A DNA stretch of 51,169 nt from an uncultured Alphaproteobacteria bacterium (GCA_949288805.1 CASELL010000004.1:1-51169), one strand, 5' to 3'; counted from the first letter of the stretch, positions 18,118-27,174 are shown. A program made the numbers and translations. Notes: a model not told the origin generated them from the letters alone.

Positions 18118-19719
18118 TTATCTAGCAAATTCTTTATAAAATTGTCTATCTCTTCTACCTAAAGAATTATCTCTATCAACAATTGTAGCCTTAATAAATA
18201 TAACTGTTTCAACCATTTCTTTAGAATTAGATCTAGATTTAAAAAGATTTCCCAGTAAAGGAATATTCATTAAAAAAGGTATACCATTTGAAGAATTTGT
18301 TATATTTTCAGACATTAAACCACCTATTACCATAATATCACCAGAACCTATTCTTAAAGATGTTTCTAGTGTCCTTCTTTGAATTTGTGGAACTTTATTA
18401 CCAGGTGTAACAGGATCTTCAACGTAACCAACCAAAGAAGATAGTTCTGGTTTTACATTTAAAACAACTTCGTTATTTTTTAAATCTATAGTAGGAGTTA
18501 TTTCTAATTTAACACCAACCTCTTCTTCTTGTTTTGTGGACGTATAATCTGTTGTTGTATTTCCATCTGTATCTTCTTCTTCCTCTTTTTCTATACTAAA
18601 ATATACAATAGTATTAACAAAATCTAGTGTTGCCTTTTGATTGTTTAAAGTACTAATTCTAGGGCTTGATAATGTTTTTGTATCACCAAATGTTTGCATA
18701 GCGTCTATAACAACATTTAGGTTTTTGTTACCAAAAGCTTTATCAATAGTTCCACTAACTAAACCAGAAGTAGAACCAGCAGCACCAACTATTTCAAGCA
18801 ATGTATTTATAACTGGTTTACTTTCACCACTTGAAGGATCTGTTGTTGTTTTTCCTGTATCTTCTGTAAGAGTCCAATTTATACCAGCTTTATATTCATC
18901 ATTTAATTTAACCTCAACAACTTTTGCTTCTATTAAAACTTGTGTTGCATAATTTCTTTTTGCCTGCTCTATATATGATTCAATAGCTTTTTGAGCTCTA
19001 CTATTAGCATAAACACTAATTATGTTAGCTGCTTTATTTATACTAATTTTTTGTTGTGTGGAATCAGTCATATTATCAACAATAGGAGTGATAGCAACAT
19101 CACCTATTGCATTTGCTGATTGCTGTTGTTTAACTGGGTATATATCCAATAAATATTGTATAGAAGTTTCTAAATCTGACCATAATTGATGATCAACTAA
19201 AACATCTATTTGATAATTTCTTGTATAGGGTAAATCTCTTTCGACTTTTAAAATACCATCATTATATTCATATTTTAAATTTGCTAGTTCACATATTTTT
19301 TCTATAACAACATTTATAGGTTTTTCAGTAACTTTTAATATTATTCCAGTATCTATTTTAGGATCAATTTGTATGTCTATTTCAGCCAAACGACCAAGCT
19401 CTATTAGAACATCCTTTAATGGAACTTCTTCTGTTATGGAAAAAGATATTAGTTCACCATTACCAATTGGTGGTGGTGGTGGTGAAGCTAATAATTTTGA
19501 TATATTGGGAGCATTATAATCATAGCCCGAAGTTAAATTATTATATTCAGCCTCCCTACTTCTTTCTTCTAAATTTAATAAAGAGTCCTTTATATTAGCA
19601 TTATTCGTATTTTTCCAACTATTAATTATACTTTCTGATGTATCTATATTTGTATTTTTAGTTGAACAAGAAATCAATAAAAAAAATAAAACAATAAAAA
19701 ATTTTTTTGAAACTAGCAA
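18118..19719 (-). CDS. Secretin-family outer membrane lipoprotein (MshL/PilQ-like)
   Basis: Secretins form outer-membrane rings for type IV pilus or type II secretion machines. A lipobox ends at Cys18 (LLISC). After a Pro5 stretch near residue 80, an STN-like N0 domain lies at about 90-165. An N-domain with VLIEAKVVEVKLNDEYKAGINW follows, then the C-terminal barrel domain ending in GDIMVIGGLMSENI and IPFLMNIPLLGNLFKS. Length 533 is close to MshL. Being a lipoprotein, it may not need a separate pilotin. No pilin or assembly ATPase gene is in the window. It is in an operon with a permease and a TPR-like protein. Confidence 0.88.
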   Translation of the reverse strand: MLVSKKFFIVLFFLLISCSTKNTNIDTSESIINSWKNTNNANIKDSLLNLEERSREAEYNNLTSGYDYNAPNISKLLASPPPPPIGNGELISFSITEEVPLKDVLIELGRLAEIDIQIDPKIDTGIILKVTEKPINVVIEKICELANLKYEYNDGILKVERDLPYTRNYQIDVLVDHQLWSDLETSIQYLLDIYPVKQQQSANAIGDVAITPIVDNMTDSTQQKISINKAANIISVYANSRAQKAIESYIEQAKRNYATQVLIEAKVVEVKLNDEYKAGINWTLTEDTGKTTTDPSSGESKPVINTLLEIVGAAGSTSGLVSGTIDKAFGNKNLNVVIDAMQTFGDTKTLSSPRISTLNNQKATLDFVNTIVYFSIEKEEEEDTDGNTTTDYTSTKQEEEVGVKLEITPTIDLKNNEVVLNVKPELSSLVGYVEDPVTPGNKVPQIQRRTLETSLRIGSGDIMVIGGLMSENITNSSNGIPFLMNIPLLGNLFKSRSNSKEMVETVIFIKATIVDRDNSLGRRDRQFYKEFAR

Positions 19720-19790
19720 TTTAATAAAAATTTTTATGACTGTAATAATATTAATATTTAAAAAAAATTTTTCAATATGTTTTTATAAAA

Positions 19791-20765
19791 TTATTTAATA
19801 TTTTTTTTTATAATATTTTCCATATTTATGTATATCTTTTCAGCCTTAAAACCAATTAAGAATAAACTAAAACCTAAAATTGCAAAAAATAAAAACTTAG
19901 CGGTCATATCCCAAAAATATTCAAAAAATTTAGTATATAAGTTTATTAGAAAAAATATAATTCCATATTTTCTTAACATAGAATTATCATACTTTAAACC
20001 AAAATAAAAAGATATAAAAGCAACTATACCAAAGAGTATTGACCAAAATAGCGTTATATCTTGATTAAATTTAATTTCAAAACCAAATATTGATAACATC
20101 CATAAAGAAATAAATAAATAAAACAACCCCATAAACAAAGTTAAATCTGTAAGTTCTTTTTTATATTTATTAAAAATATAAGATAAACATATTAAAAGTA
20201 ATCCAAAAAATACAAAAATTAATGGTTTTGAAAAAGCAATAAAATAAGAACCATAACCTAAATAACCAAGTTCAGCGCCAAACCAATTTCCAAAAGTAAT
20301 TATAGAGAAAAATAATATTAGACTTGAATTTTTATAATAAGCTAATAAAAAATAAAAACAAGCACTAAAAAACAATATTAAAGATGAAGAATCCTTAAAA
20401 ATACTCATTATTTCAATAAAAAACCATCCAGTTGATAAAGAACCGGAAAAAATAAGAATCTCATTTAATAATTTTTTATTTGTTTTTTTAAAACCCAAAA
20501 AATAAAAAATACTAGACAATACAAGACTAATTATTATTCTTACAACTTTTAGATTTAAATATAAAAAGTTAATATTAAACATTGATACAATAAAACAAAA
20601 AATAGAGAAAATAAAGCACCACTTTGATAGTTTCTTATAATCAAAATCTAATACATTAATATTTTTATTTAATTCATCAAATTTTTCAGAAGATAATAAA
20701 CCATCATCTTTAAAACTAGATAAAACATTCTTAACTAATAAAGCATCTTTTTTGTTTAATTGCAT
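19791..20765 (-). CDS. DUF2157-like multi-pass membrane protein
   Basis: A soluble N-terminus of about 50 residues (KKDALLVKNVLSSFKDDGLLSSEKFDEL) precedes about nine closely spaced hydrophobic helices, the layout of DUF2157 proteins. Total 324 residues; no catalytic motif is seen. It begins 16 nt after the dnaJ stop and lies upstream of the secretin with a 71-nt gap. The function of the family is not known, and the assignment rests on overall pattern. Confidence 0.7.
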   Translation of the reverse strand: MQLNKKDALLVKNVLSSFKDDGLLSSEKFDELNKNINVLDFDYKKLSKWCFIFSIFCFIVSMFNINFLYLNLKVVRIIISLVLSSIFYFLGFKKTNKKLLNEILIFSGSLSTGWFFIEIMSIFKDSSSLILFFSACFYFLLAYYKNSSLILFFSIITFGNWFGAELGYLGYGSYFIAFSKPLIFVFFGLLLICLSYIFNKYKKELTDLTLFMGLFYLFISLWMLSIFGFEIKFNQDITLFWSILFGIVAFISFYFGLKYDNSMLRKYGIIFFLINLYTKFFEYFWDMTAKFLFFAILGFSLFLIGFKAEKIYINMENIIKKNIK

Positions 20766-20781
20766 AAATGCTCCTTAATAA

Positions 20782-21909
20782 TTATTTAAACCATTTTTTG
20801 AAAAAACCTTCGTTAGATTTTTGTAATTTTTTATCTAATTCTTCTATTGTTTTTTTATCTTCACTATTAATATTTTTTGGTATATCTATTTTAATATTTA
20901 ATACTAAATCCCCTCTTCTACCACCACCATTTAAAACAGGCATACCTTTTCCATTTATCCTAATTTTATCTCCATATTGAGTGCCAGCTGGTATTTTAAC
21001 ACTAGCTTTTCCACCATCTATTGTAGGAACTTCAATTTCTCCACCAACCATAGCAGTTGTAGGTAAAATACCAGTAGTTAAATATAGATCATTTTTATCT
21101 CTTGTAAATGTAGAATGTTTTTTAACACTAACAAATACAAATAAATCACCAGCTTTTCCACCATTAATTCCTGCCTCTCCTTCACCAGTTAATTTAATTT
21201 TTGTTCCATTATCAACACCAGCAGGTATCTTTACAGATAAAGTTTTACTTTTATTAATTCTACCAGTTCCACCACATTTTTTACATGGATTTTTAACAAT
21301 TTTACCGGTTCCATGACATCTTCTACATGTTTGTTCTACTATAAAAAAGCCTTGTTGCATTCTAACAGAACCAGTTCCATTACAATCTGGACAGGTTGTA
21401 GCACCGCTACCATCAGCAGAACCTGTTCCTTTACATTCATCACATTGTCCCATTGCTGAAAAATTAATATCAGCAACTTTTCCACTATAAGCTTCTTCTA
21501 ATGTTAAAGTAATATCATATCTTAAATCAGACCCAGAATTATCTGTCTGTCTTTGTGTTTTTCTTCCTCCACCAATATCTGAAAATATATCTGAAAAAGA
21601 AGAAAATATATCACTAAAATCATTAAAGTTAGATTGTTTGAAACCACCAAAACCACCAAAACCACCAAAACCACCATTTCCAGCACCTGAAAAAGCACTA
21701 TCACCATATCTATCATAAGCAGATCTCTTATCTGGATCTTTTAAAACATCATAAGCTTCTGCTGCTTCTTTAAATTTTGCTTCTGCTTCTTTATCTCCTG
21801 GATTTTTATCTGGGTGATATTGCATTGCTTTTTGTCTGTATGCTTTTTTAATTTCATCAGCAGTAGCGGTTTTGCTAACTCCTAATATATCATAATAATT
21901 TTTACTCAT
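20782..21909 (-). CDS. dnaJ: Chaperone DnaJ (Hsp40)
   Basis: DnaJ delivers unfolded proteins to DnaK and stimulates its ATPase. The 375 residues show the J domain with HPD at about 33-35, a Gly/Phe region with GGF repeats, and the zinc-binding domain with four CxxCxGxG repeats ([32 protein letters not shown]). The two C-terminal beta domains follow. dnaK and grpE are not adjacent; instead it follows gltX and a small membrane peptide. The 9-bp repeats in the Gly/Phe region are normal for the family. Confidence 0.97.
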   Translation of the reverse strand: MSKNYYDILGVSKTATADEIKKAYRQKAMQYHPDKNPGDKEAEAKFKEAAEAYDVLKDPDKRSAYDRYGDSAFSGAGNGGFGGFGGFGGFKQSNFNDFSDIFSSFSDIFSDIGGGRKTQRQTDNSGSDLRYDITLTLEEAYSGKVADINFSAMGQCDECKGTGSADGSGATTCPDCNGTGSVRMQQGFFIVEQTCRRCHGTGKIVKNPCKKCGGTGRINKSKTLSVKIPAGVDNGTKIKLTGEGEAGINGGKAGDLFVFVSVKKHSTFTRDKNDLYLTTGILPTTAMVGGEIEVPTIDGGKASVKIPAGTQYGDKIRINGKGMPVLNGGGRRGDLVLNIKIDIPKNINSEDKKTIEELDKKLQKSNEGFFKKWFK

Positions 21910-21966
21910 TTTTAATAATATTTATCATTTAATTAATATATATGTATTCTATATAAATATTTCAAG

Positions 21967-22098
21967 TTATTTTTGTGGTGTAAAAAATATAAATACACAA
22001 ACAAGAACCAAAAACGCTACTTCAATTGGTCTTTGAACATGTAAATAATTCAAAATTAAATAAGTTGATATAGCAGCAACCACAGATATATAAAACAT
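21967..22098 (-). CDS. 43-residue membrane peptide coupled to gltX
   Basis: An ATG at 22096-22098 shares its A with the gltX stop codon (TAATG), and a GGAG ribosome-binding site sits 5 nt upstream within the last gltX codons. The frame gives 43 residues and ends with TAA at 21967-21969. It has two short hydrophobic stretches (about 3-17 and 28-39) around LHVQRPIEVA. The coupling and good ribosome-binding site argue that it is real. I do not recognise it. Confidence 0.6.
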   Translation of the reverse strand: MFYISVVAAISTYLILNYLHVQRPIEVAFLVLVCVFIFFTPQK

Positions 22099-23744
22099 TA
22101 TAACTCCTTTATTATTAATAATCTTTCTTTAATTTTTTCTATTCCTAATATTTTCATAATAGAACATAAATCAGGACTTTGTTCTCTTCCTGTAATTATT
22201 ATTCTTAATATTTTAGCAACATCACTAACATTACCTTTGTATTTATCAGGATTTTCTTTATATTCTTTAATATTATCGCAATAGCCATTATCTTTTGATA
22301 TTGTTTTTATTTTATCAAACCAAGCGTTATTATCATCTTCAATATTATAAATATTTAAAAAAGAATTAACAATATTTTTTATATCTTCATTGTTAAAATC
22401 TTTTAATTTATCAACAATATCTTTTTTATCTAATTCGAAGAAATATTTTATTTCATTCTCAACTTCATTCCATTTACTAATATCTTTTCTAGGTTTTTTA
22501 GTATTTTCTCTTTCTATATTAAAAATAGATATAGTGTAATCTTTATTTTTTGTAATTAAATCATAAAGATTTTTATTATATTTTTCAGTCCAATTAACAA
22601 CATAATTATATATGTCTTCCGCTTTGAATCTTGATATTACATCTCTACTAACGCTATCTAATTTAACAAAATCAAAAAGTGCTCCACTTGTATTCATTTT
22701 TTTAATATCAAATTTAAAATCTTTATAAGATAAAGTTGGATTTTGTTTTCTCCAATCTTCAAAATTAGAATTAGCAAGATTTAATAAGTATTCTATAACA
22801 CTTTCTTTTGGATAACCTAATTCGTCAAAATATAAAATATTAGATTCCGGATCTTTTCTTTTACTTAATTTTCTTTTTCCCTCACCATCAACTTTCATAA
22901 TTGGTGATATATGAGCATATTTAGGAGCTTTCCATTTAAAAGCTTGGAATAATTGTATATGTAAAGGTAAAGATGGTAACCATTCATCGCCTCTTGTAAC
23001 AAGATTAGTTCCCATTAAAAAATCATCTATTACATGAGCAAAATGATATGTAGGAAGTCCATTTTTTTTCATAATAACTATATCTAGATCATTTTCAGGA
23101 AACTCTAAATTGCCTTTCAAAACATCATTTACAACTATTTTTTTATTAAAATCACCAAAAGATTTAAATCTAACTACATATTCTTCACCATTTTCAATTT
23201 TTTTAATCGCTTCTTCAACTGGAAAAGTTCTATATTTAGCCCAACCACCATAATAACCTAATCTAGAACAATTTTGAGCTTTTTGTTGTTTAACTATATT
23301 TTCTAATTCTTCTTCACTACAAAAACAAGGATAAGCAAGTCCATTTTCCATTAAATACTTTATAAAAACTTTATAAATATTTTCTCTTTCACTTTGTTTA
23401 TATGGGCCATAATTACCTTTATATTCATTAGCTCCAACCATTCCTTCATCGGCTATAATATTATAATTTTTAAAAGAATTAGCAAGTAATTCAGCAGAGC
23501 CTTCTACCTCTCTTTTTTGATCCGTGTCTTCTATTCTAACATAAAAAACCCCATTACTTTGATGTGCTATTCTTTCAGAAACAAGGGCCATATAAATTGT
23601 TCCTATATGAACAAAACCCGTAGGACTAGGGGCAATTCTAGTAATTTTTTCACCATTATTTAAACCTCTATTTGGATATTTTTTAAAAATATCTTCAATA
23701 CTTGGTAGATTTTTATCAAAAATTAAACTTATTAACTTATCCAT
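22098..23744 (-). CDS. gltX: Glutamate-tRNA ligase, clostridial-type long form
   Basis: GltX charges tRNA-Glu with glutamate. The class I signatures are HIGT at 46-49 within APSPTGFVHIGT and KLSKR near 290. The protein has 548 residues, about 70 more than typical proteobacterial enzymes, with an N-terminal extension of about 35 residues. Its core wording (ERIAHQSNGVFYVRIEDTDQKREVEG) is the type I associate with Firmicutes and other gut anaerobes. Proteobacterial enzymes normally have HIGGARTALFNWL there. Horizontal acquisition is therefore likely, but no tree was made. It is the first gene of a run that continues with a coupled 43-aa peptide and dnaJ. Confidence 0.93.
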   Translation of the reverse strand: MDKLISLIFDKNLPSIEDIFKKYPNRGLNNGEKITRIAPSPTGFVHIGTIYMALVSERIAHQSNGVFYVRIEDTDQKREVEGSAELLANSFKNYNIIADEGMVGANEYKGNYGPYKQSERENIYKVFIKYLMENGLAYPCFCSEEELENIVKQQKAQNCSRLGYYGGWAKYRTFPVEEAIKKIENGEEYVVRFKSFGDFNKKIVVNDVLKGNLEFPENDLDIVIMKKNGLPTYHFAHVIDDFLMGTNLVTRGDEWLPSLPLHIQLFQAFKWKAPKYAHISPIMKVDGEGKRKLSKRKDPESNILYFDELGYPKESVIEYLLNLANSNFEDWRKQNPTLSYKDFKFDIKKMNTSGALFDFVKLDSVSRDVISRFKAEDIYNYVVNWTEKYNKNLYDLITKNKDYTISIFNIERENTKKPRKDISKWNEVENEIKYFFELDKKDIVDKLKDFNNEDIKNIVNSFLNIYNIEDDNNAWFDKIKTISKDNGYCDNIKEYKENPDKYKGNVSDVAKILRIIITGREQSPDLCSIMKILGIEKIKERLLIIKEL

Positions 23745-23828
23745 TTTTGTTTATGATTAATAATATTTTAAAAACTACAATATATAATATAAGTTAATAT
23801 TTAAAAAGTAAAGATTAAAATTTTTTAC

Positions 23829-23856
23829 TTGATAATTATATTTTATTTTATACAAC
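23829..23856 (+). promoter_or_regulatory. Promoter of the truncated rnpB copy
   Basis: TTGATA (23829-23834) and TACAAC (23851-23856) are 16 nt apart, in register with the promoter of the complete rnpB at 27141-27168. The last base of the -10 element differs. It should start transcription at about 23863. Confidence 0.6.
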
Positions 23857-23862
23857 AGAGCT

Positions 23863-23933
23863 GAGTAGAACTAACAATCGCTTGTGAAAACAAGAGGAAA
23901 GTCCGGACTCCTTGAAGAGATAGTAGTAGTTAA
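23863..23933 (+). pseudogene. Truncated rnpB: 71-nt copy of the 5' end of RNase P RNA
   Basis: These 71 bases are identical to the first 71 of the complete RNase P RNA (27175-27245) and then stop matching abruptly. The copy keeps the 5' strand of P1 and the P4 5' segment (AGGAAAGTCCGGACTCC) but none of the rest, so it cannot form an active ribozyme. A related promoter precedes it. The remaining 74 bases to the next gene hold a small CAAGAA-ATA-TTCTTG hairpin. It marks one end of the 3.2-kb block that ends at the intact rnpB. Confidence 0.85.
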
Positions 23934-24007
23934 GGATAAAAAACAAGAAATATTCTTGATAGTTATTTGAATAAACTTTAATTTATATAAAATATTTAAA
24001 AACAAGG

Positions 24008-25021
24008 TTAGTTAGGATTTAGTATTTCATTAAGACTCTCATTAAAATTATTAATTGCTCTTGATAACAGGATTTTTTCAAAATCAAGTAAATTATAGTT
24101 AGATAAGATATTTATTTTGTTTAAAGTAATTTCAACGGGAACACTTAATTCTAAATTATTGCAAGTATCATTATAATACTTTTTAATTATTTTTTTGTCT
24201 TTTATTAAAACATTAAATGGAGCAATTAATTTCTTATTAAAACAATATGCTTTTACTAAATTAACAATAGCAAAAGCCGGCAATATTGAGGCACCACTAT
24301 CTTCGTTGTTTGTTTTTCTTTGTTCATTTGAAATAATTTTTCCAAAATTTCTAATTTCATTAATGATATTATCATAATTGTTAAGAATTAATTTTCTATG
24401 TCTTTTTTTACAAATACTGTTAGTTAATAAAAACATATCGCTATTATGATAGCCAATTATAAACCCACTTATTAAGTTTATAGAAAATCTTTTATATAAA
24501 ATTTGTTTTAATCTAATACTATCTATATAATTACCAATGCCTATAACATTTAAATTTGGATATTTGTTTCTAACAATAGAACAAATTAAATCTACCTGAT
24601 TTGTAATTATAGCAAACAAAGATTTTTCTGAATATTTATTAATTTGATCAGCTATATCTAGTATTAAATCTTTATTATAAAATGTTTGTATTAATCTACC
24701 AGTATTATCTTTAAAGTTATATAAATTTTCTTTTAATGTCCATTTGGCAGCAGAACATATAATGATATCTGAATTTTTTATTTCCGAATAATCATTAGAA
24801 ATTGTAAATTTTATATTATTTTGATTATTATTACAAAAAACTATTCCGTTTAGATCTTTCACAAAACCATTTAACCGATTCTTACTGTTATTTGAATCAG
24901 AAGTAATTAATACAATTTCTAATTTATTGTTATATTTATAAAAATTATTACTTACTATCATAATTAATGCTTTTTGTCCAATTTTACCTAAAGCACCAAT
25001 ATAAGTTATTTTTTTATTCAT
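24008..25021 (-). CDS. Divergent lactate/malate dehydrogenase-like protein
   Basis: These enzymes use NAD(H) to interconvert 2-oxo and 2-hydroxy acids. The 337 residues show an N-terminal Rossmann motif (GALGKIGQ, normally GAxGxVG), NQVDL where NPVD is usual, YIDSIRLK with the Asp/Arg pair, and GYHNSDMF with the catalytic His where GEHGDS is usual. The overall order of the family is kept, but several normally invariant positions have changed, so substrate and activity are open. It ends inside the rnpB-flanked block, converging on the truncated rnpB, and lies 3 nt after the HAD gene upstream. Confidence 0.75.
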   Translation of the reverse strand: MNKKITYIGALGKIGQKALIMIVSNNFYKYNNKLEIVLITSDSNNSKNRLNGFVKDLNGIVFCNNNQNNIKFTISNDYSEIKNSDIIICSAAKWTLKENLYNFKDNTGRLIQTFYNKDLILDIADQINKYSEKSLFAIITNQVDLICSIVRNKYPNLNVIGIGNYIDSIRLKQILYKRFSINLISGFIIGYHNSDMFLLTNSICKKRHRKLILNNYDNIINEIRNFGKIISNEQRKTNNEDSGASILPAFAIVNLVKAYCFNKKLIAPFNVLIKDKKIIKKYYNDTCNNLELSVPVEITLNKINILSNYNLLDFEKILLSRAINNFNESLNEILNPN

Positions 25022-25024
25022 TTG

Positions 25025-25669
25025 TTAAATATCCATTAATTCATTAAAAGAATTTATAACTAATATATTATTGTTTTTTGTCAGATAATCATCTTCCATA
25101 AATTTACCCTTACCAATTAAAATAGGTTTACAATTAGAAGATAAAGCGCATTCTGTATCTTGTTTTGTATCACCTACTAACCATACATTATTTTCATTTA
25201 AATCAAAATTAAAATTTTTCATTAATTTAAATACTGGATCGGGCGCAGGTTTATTTCTAATGGCATCACCATTGCCTAAAACTTGATAAAATTTTATATT
25301 TTTAAAACATTTTTCTACTTCTTTATTTAAGAGTTTTTTATCTTTGTTTGATATAATTGCCATATTAATATTTTTTTCATTACAAAATTTTAAAAAATCT
25401 TCAGAATAATCAGTAGGTTGGACTAAATTGTAAGAATTATTAATATAATAATTTAAATATTTTTCATAGGCTTCTTTTTCGTTTTCTTTACCAAAAAAAT
25501 TTATAAAATTTTCTTTTAATGATTTTTTGGTGTCTCTTTTTTCTTTTTTTATTATTTCCCATTCAGGAAGATTATATAACGATAAAACATAATTCATTGC
25601 ATTAACAACCGCTTCTCTTGTGTTTGCTAATGTATCATCCCAATCAAAAATTATTAATTTAGGTAACAT
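25025..25669 (-). CDS. HAD-superfamily phosphatase (phosphoglycolate phosphatase-like)
   Basis: HAD hydrolases remove phosphate from small metabolites through an aspartyl-phosphate. Motif I is intact as FDWDDT (Asp9, Asp11); motif II Ser is in IISNKD, motif III Lys in NKPAPDP, and motif IV in VGDTKQD. An alpha-helical cap lies at about 20-85. Its cap contains KSLKENFINFFG, almost repeated in the next gene upstream (KSMKENFINFFG), so the two are probably paralogues. It lies between the dehydrogenase-like gene and the HAD-kinase fusion, with 3- and 9-nt gaps. Confidence 0.85.
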   Translation of the reverse strand: MLPKLIIFDWDDTLANTREAVVNAMNYVLSLYNLPEWEIIKKEKRDTKKSLKENFINFFGKENEKEAYEKYLNYYINNSYNLVQPTDYSEDFLKFCNEKNINMAIISNKDKKLLNKEVEKCFKNIKFYQVLGNGDAIRNKPAPDPVFKLMKNFNFDLNENNVWLVGDTKQDTECALSSNCKPILIGKGKFMEDDYLTKNNNILVINSFNELMDI

Positions 25670-25678
25670 AATTATCCT

Positions 25679-27031
25679 TTAGTTTGTTAATAAAAATTGA
25701 TTAATATCTTTAATTATTTCTTTATGATTTTTGTATTTTGTTGTATCAATGTAAAAATCTGAATACTGTTTTAATTCAAAACAATTATTATAATAATTTT
25801 CTAAAACATTTTCCCAATTACCTTCTTTATTTAAAAACAATTTTCTACTATCTATTTCTCTCTTATTTTTTTTAAATCTTTTTTTTATTGTTTTTAGAGG
25901 AACATAATAATATATTATTTTTATGTTTTTTTGTTTAATGGAATCAATAAAATCTTTATTACAATAAATACTTCCACCACCCAAATCAACAATATATTTA
26001 TTAAAATTAATATTATTTATTTTATCAATTAAAATATTAAGTTTTAAATTAGTATATTCGTTTTCATCGTTTATTTTATCTCTTAAATACTTTGTAAATA
26101 TTGAATCCATATAATTATCAAAACTAAATATCTCTTTATCATAATTTTTAGCTATTTCTATATTTAATGTAGTTTTTCCCGAGCCCGGTGGTGCTATAAT
26201 AACAAAATTTTTTATTTTATTATCTAAAAATTTCCGTAATTGTATCAAAAGATCTTTATAGTTTTTAAAAAATAAAATATTTTTATTATACTTCAAATTA
26301 TTAAGATTATTATTTTTTATATCATCTATTATTTCTTCTAATAATATAAAAGTACCACTTATTTTGTTATTAATAACTAAATTTAAATCTGCTAAAGAGT
26401 CTCCAATAAAAAAAACTTTTATATTATTTTTATTTAAATTTATTTTTTCCAACGCTTTTTCTAAAATTTTGTAGTTTGGTTTTGTAGATTTAGCTTTATC
26501 GGCCGTCATTATTACATCAATATATTTAAGTATTTTTTTGCTATTTTTATTATATTTTATAAAGGCATTAACATAATCTCTATCTCTGTTTGTAACTAAT
26601 GCTAATTTTATATTATTATTTTTACAAAACTTTAAAAAATCTACAACTCCATCAAATAATTCAACTTTATCAATTGTATTTATTAAATTTTTTATATAAT
26701 ATTTATATGCCTTTTTATAATTTTTTTCTCCAAAAAAATTTATAAAATTTTCTTTCATAGATTTATTTGGATCTTTTAGATGTTTAATATCTTTCCATTC
26801 TAATTTTTTATTTTTATATTTTTTTATTGTTTTGTTTATAGCATCTATATCTGTTTTTTTTGAGTCTATAACTGTTCCACAAAAATCTAAAGCAATAACA
26901 TCTGGAAAAACATTTATCTCTTTATTAACATTTATATTAGAATAAAAGTTATTATTAATTTCCTGTGCTATTGTATTTACTCTAATACTCAAATTTATAA
27001 AAATTACAAAATATAGTATAAAATTTTTCAT
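25679..27031 (-). CDS. HAD-like domain fused to a P-loop (shikimate-kinase-like) domain, possible signal peptide
   Basis: Residues about 43-265 are a HAD fold, but motif I reads DFCGT (Asp49, then Cys51 in place of the second Asp), recalling the DxAGT of phosphonatase-like enzymes. Motif III Lys184 and motif IV GDSLAD (210-215) remain. Residues about 272-450 form a small kinase-like domain with P-loop PPGSGKTT (281-288) and VDLGGGS, as in shikimate/gluconate kinases. The first 23 residues are hydrophobic and look like a signal peptide ending near TIAQ, which is odd for an ATP-using enzyme; a later non-ATG start is possible. It heads the three-gene block inside the rnpB repeats. Confidence 0.75.
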   Translation of the reverse strand: MKNFILYFVIFINLSIRVNTIAQEINNNFYSNINVNKEINVFPDVIALDFCGTVIDSKKTDIDAINKTIKKYKNKKLEWKDIKHLKDPNKSMKENFINFFGEKNYKKAYKYYIKNLINTIDKVELFDGVVDFLKFCKNNNIKLALVTNRDRDYVNAFIKYNKNSKKILKYIDVIMTADKAKSTKPNYKILEKALEKINLNKNNIKVFFIGDSLADLNLVINNKISGTFILLEEIIDDIKNNNLNNLKYNKNILFFKNYKDLLIQLRKFLDNKIKNFVIIAPPGSGKTTLNIEIAKNYDKEIFSFDNYMDSIFTKYLRDKINDENEYTNLKLNILIDKINNINFNKYIVDLGGGSIYCNKDFIDSIKQKNIKIIYYYVPLKTIKKRFKKNKREIDSRKLFLNKEGNWENVLENYYNNCFELKQYSDFYIDTTKYKNHKEIIKDINQFLLTN

Positions 27032-27140
27032 AAATTCATGAATATATTATAAGTTCTATATAAGTTTGTTGTTATAACAAGTTTTTATACTTTTAATTTT
27101 ATAATTTAATATTTAAAAATAAATATAAAAATTTTTTTGC

Positions 27141-27168
27141 TTGATAATTATTTTTTGTTTTATACAAT
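27141..27168 (+). promoter_or_regulatory. rnpB: Promoter of rnpB
   Basis: TTGATA (27141-27146) and TACAAT (27163-27168) are 16 nt apart and place the start at about 27175, exactly where the RNA's P1 helix begins. Confidence 0.75.
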
Positions 27169-27174
27169 AATATT

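Noticed and set aside
19470-19486. Trinucleotide run in the secretin gene as a phase-variation tract
   Set aside because: It encodes five prolines in frame; a change in triplet number would not shift the frame.
21620-21690. Short repeats in dnaJ as unusual sequence
   Set aside because: They encode the normal Gly/Phe-rich linker of DnaJ.
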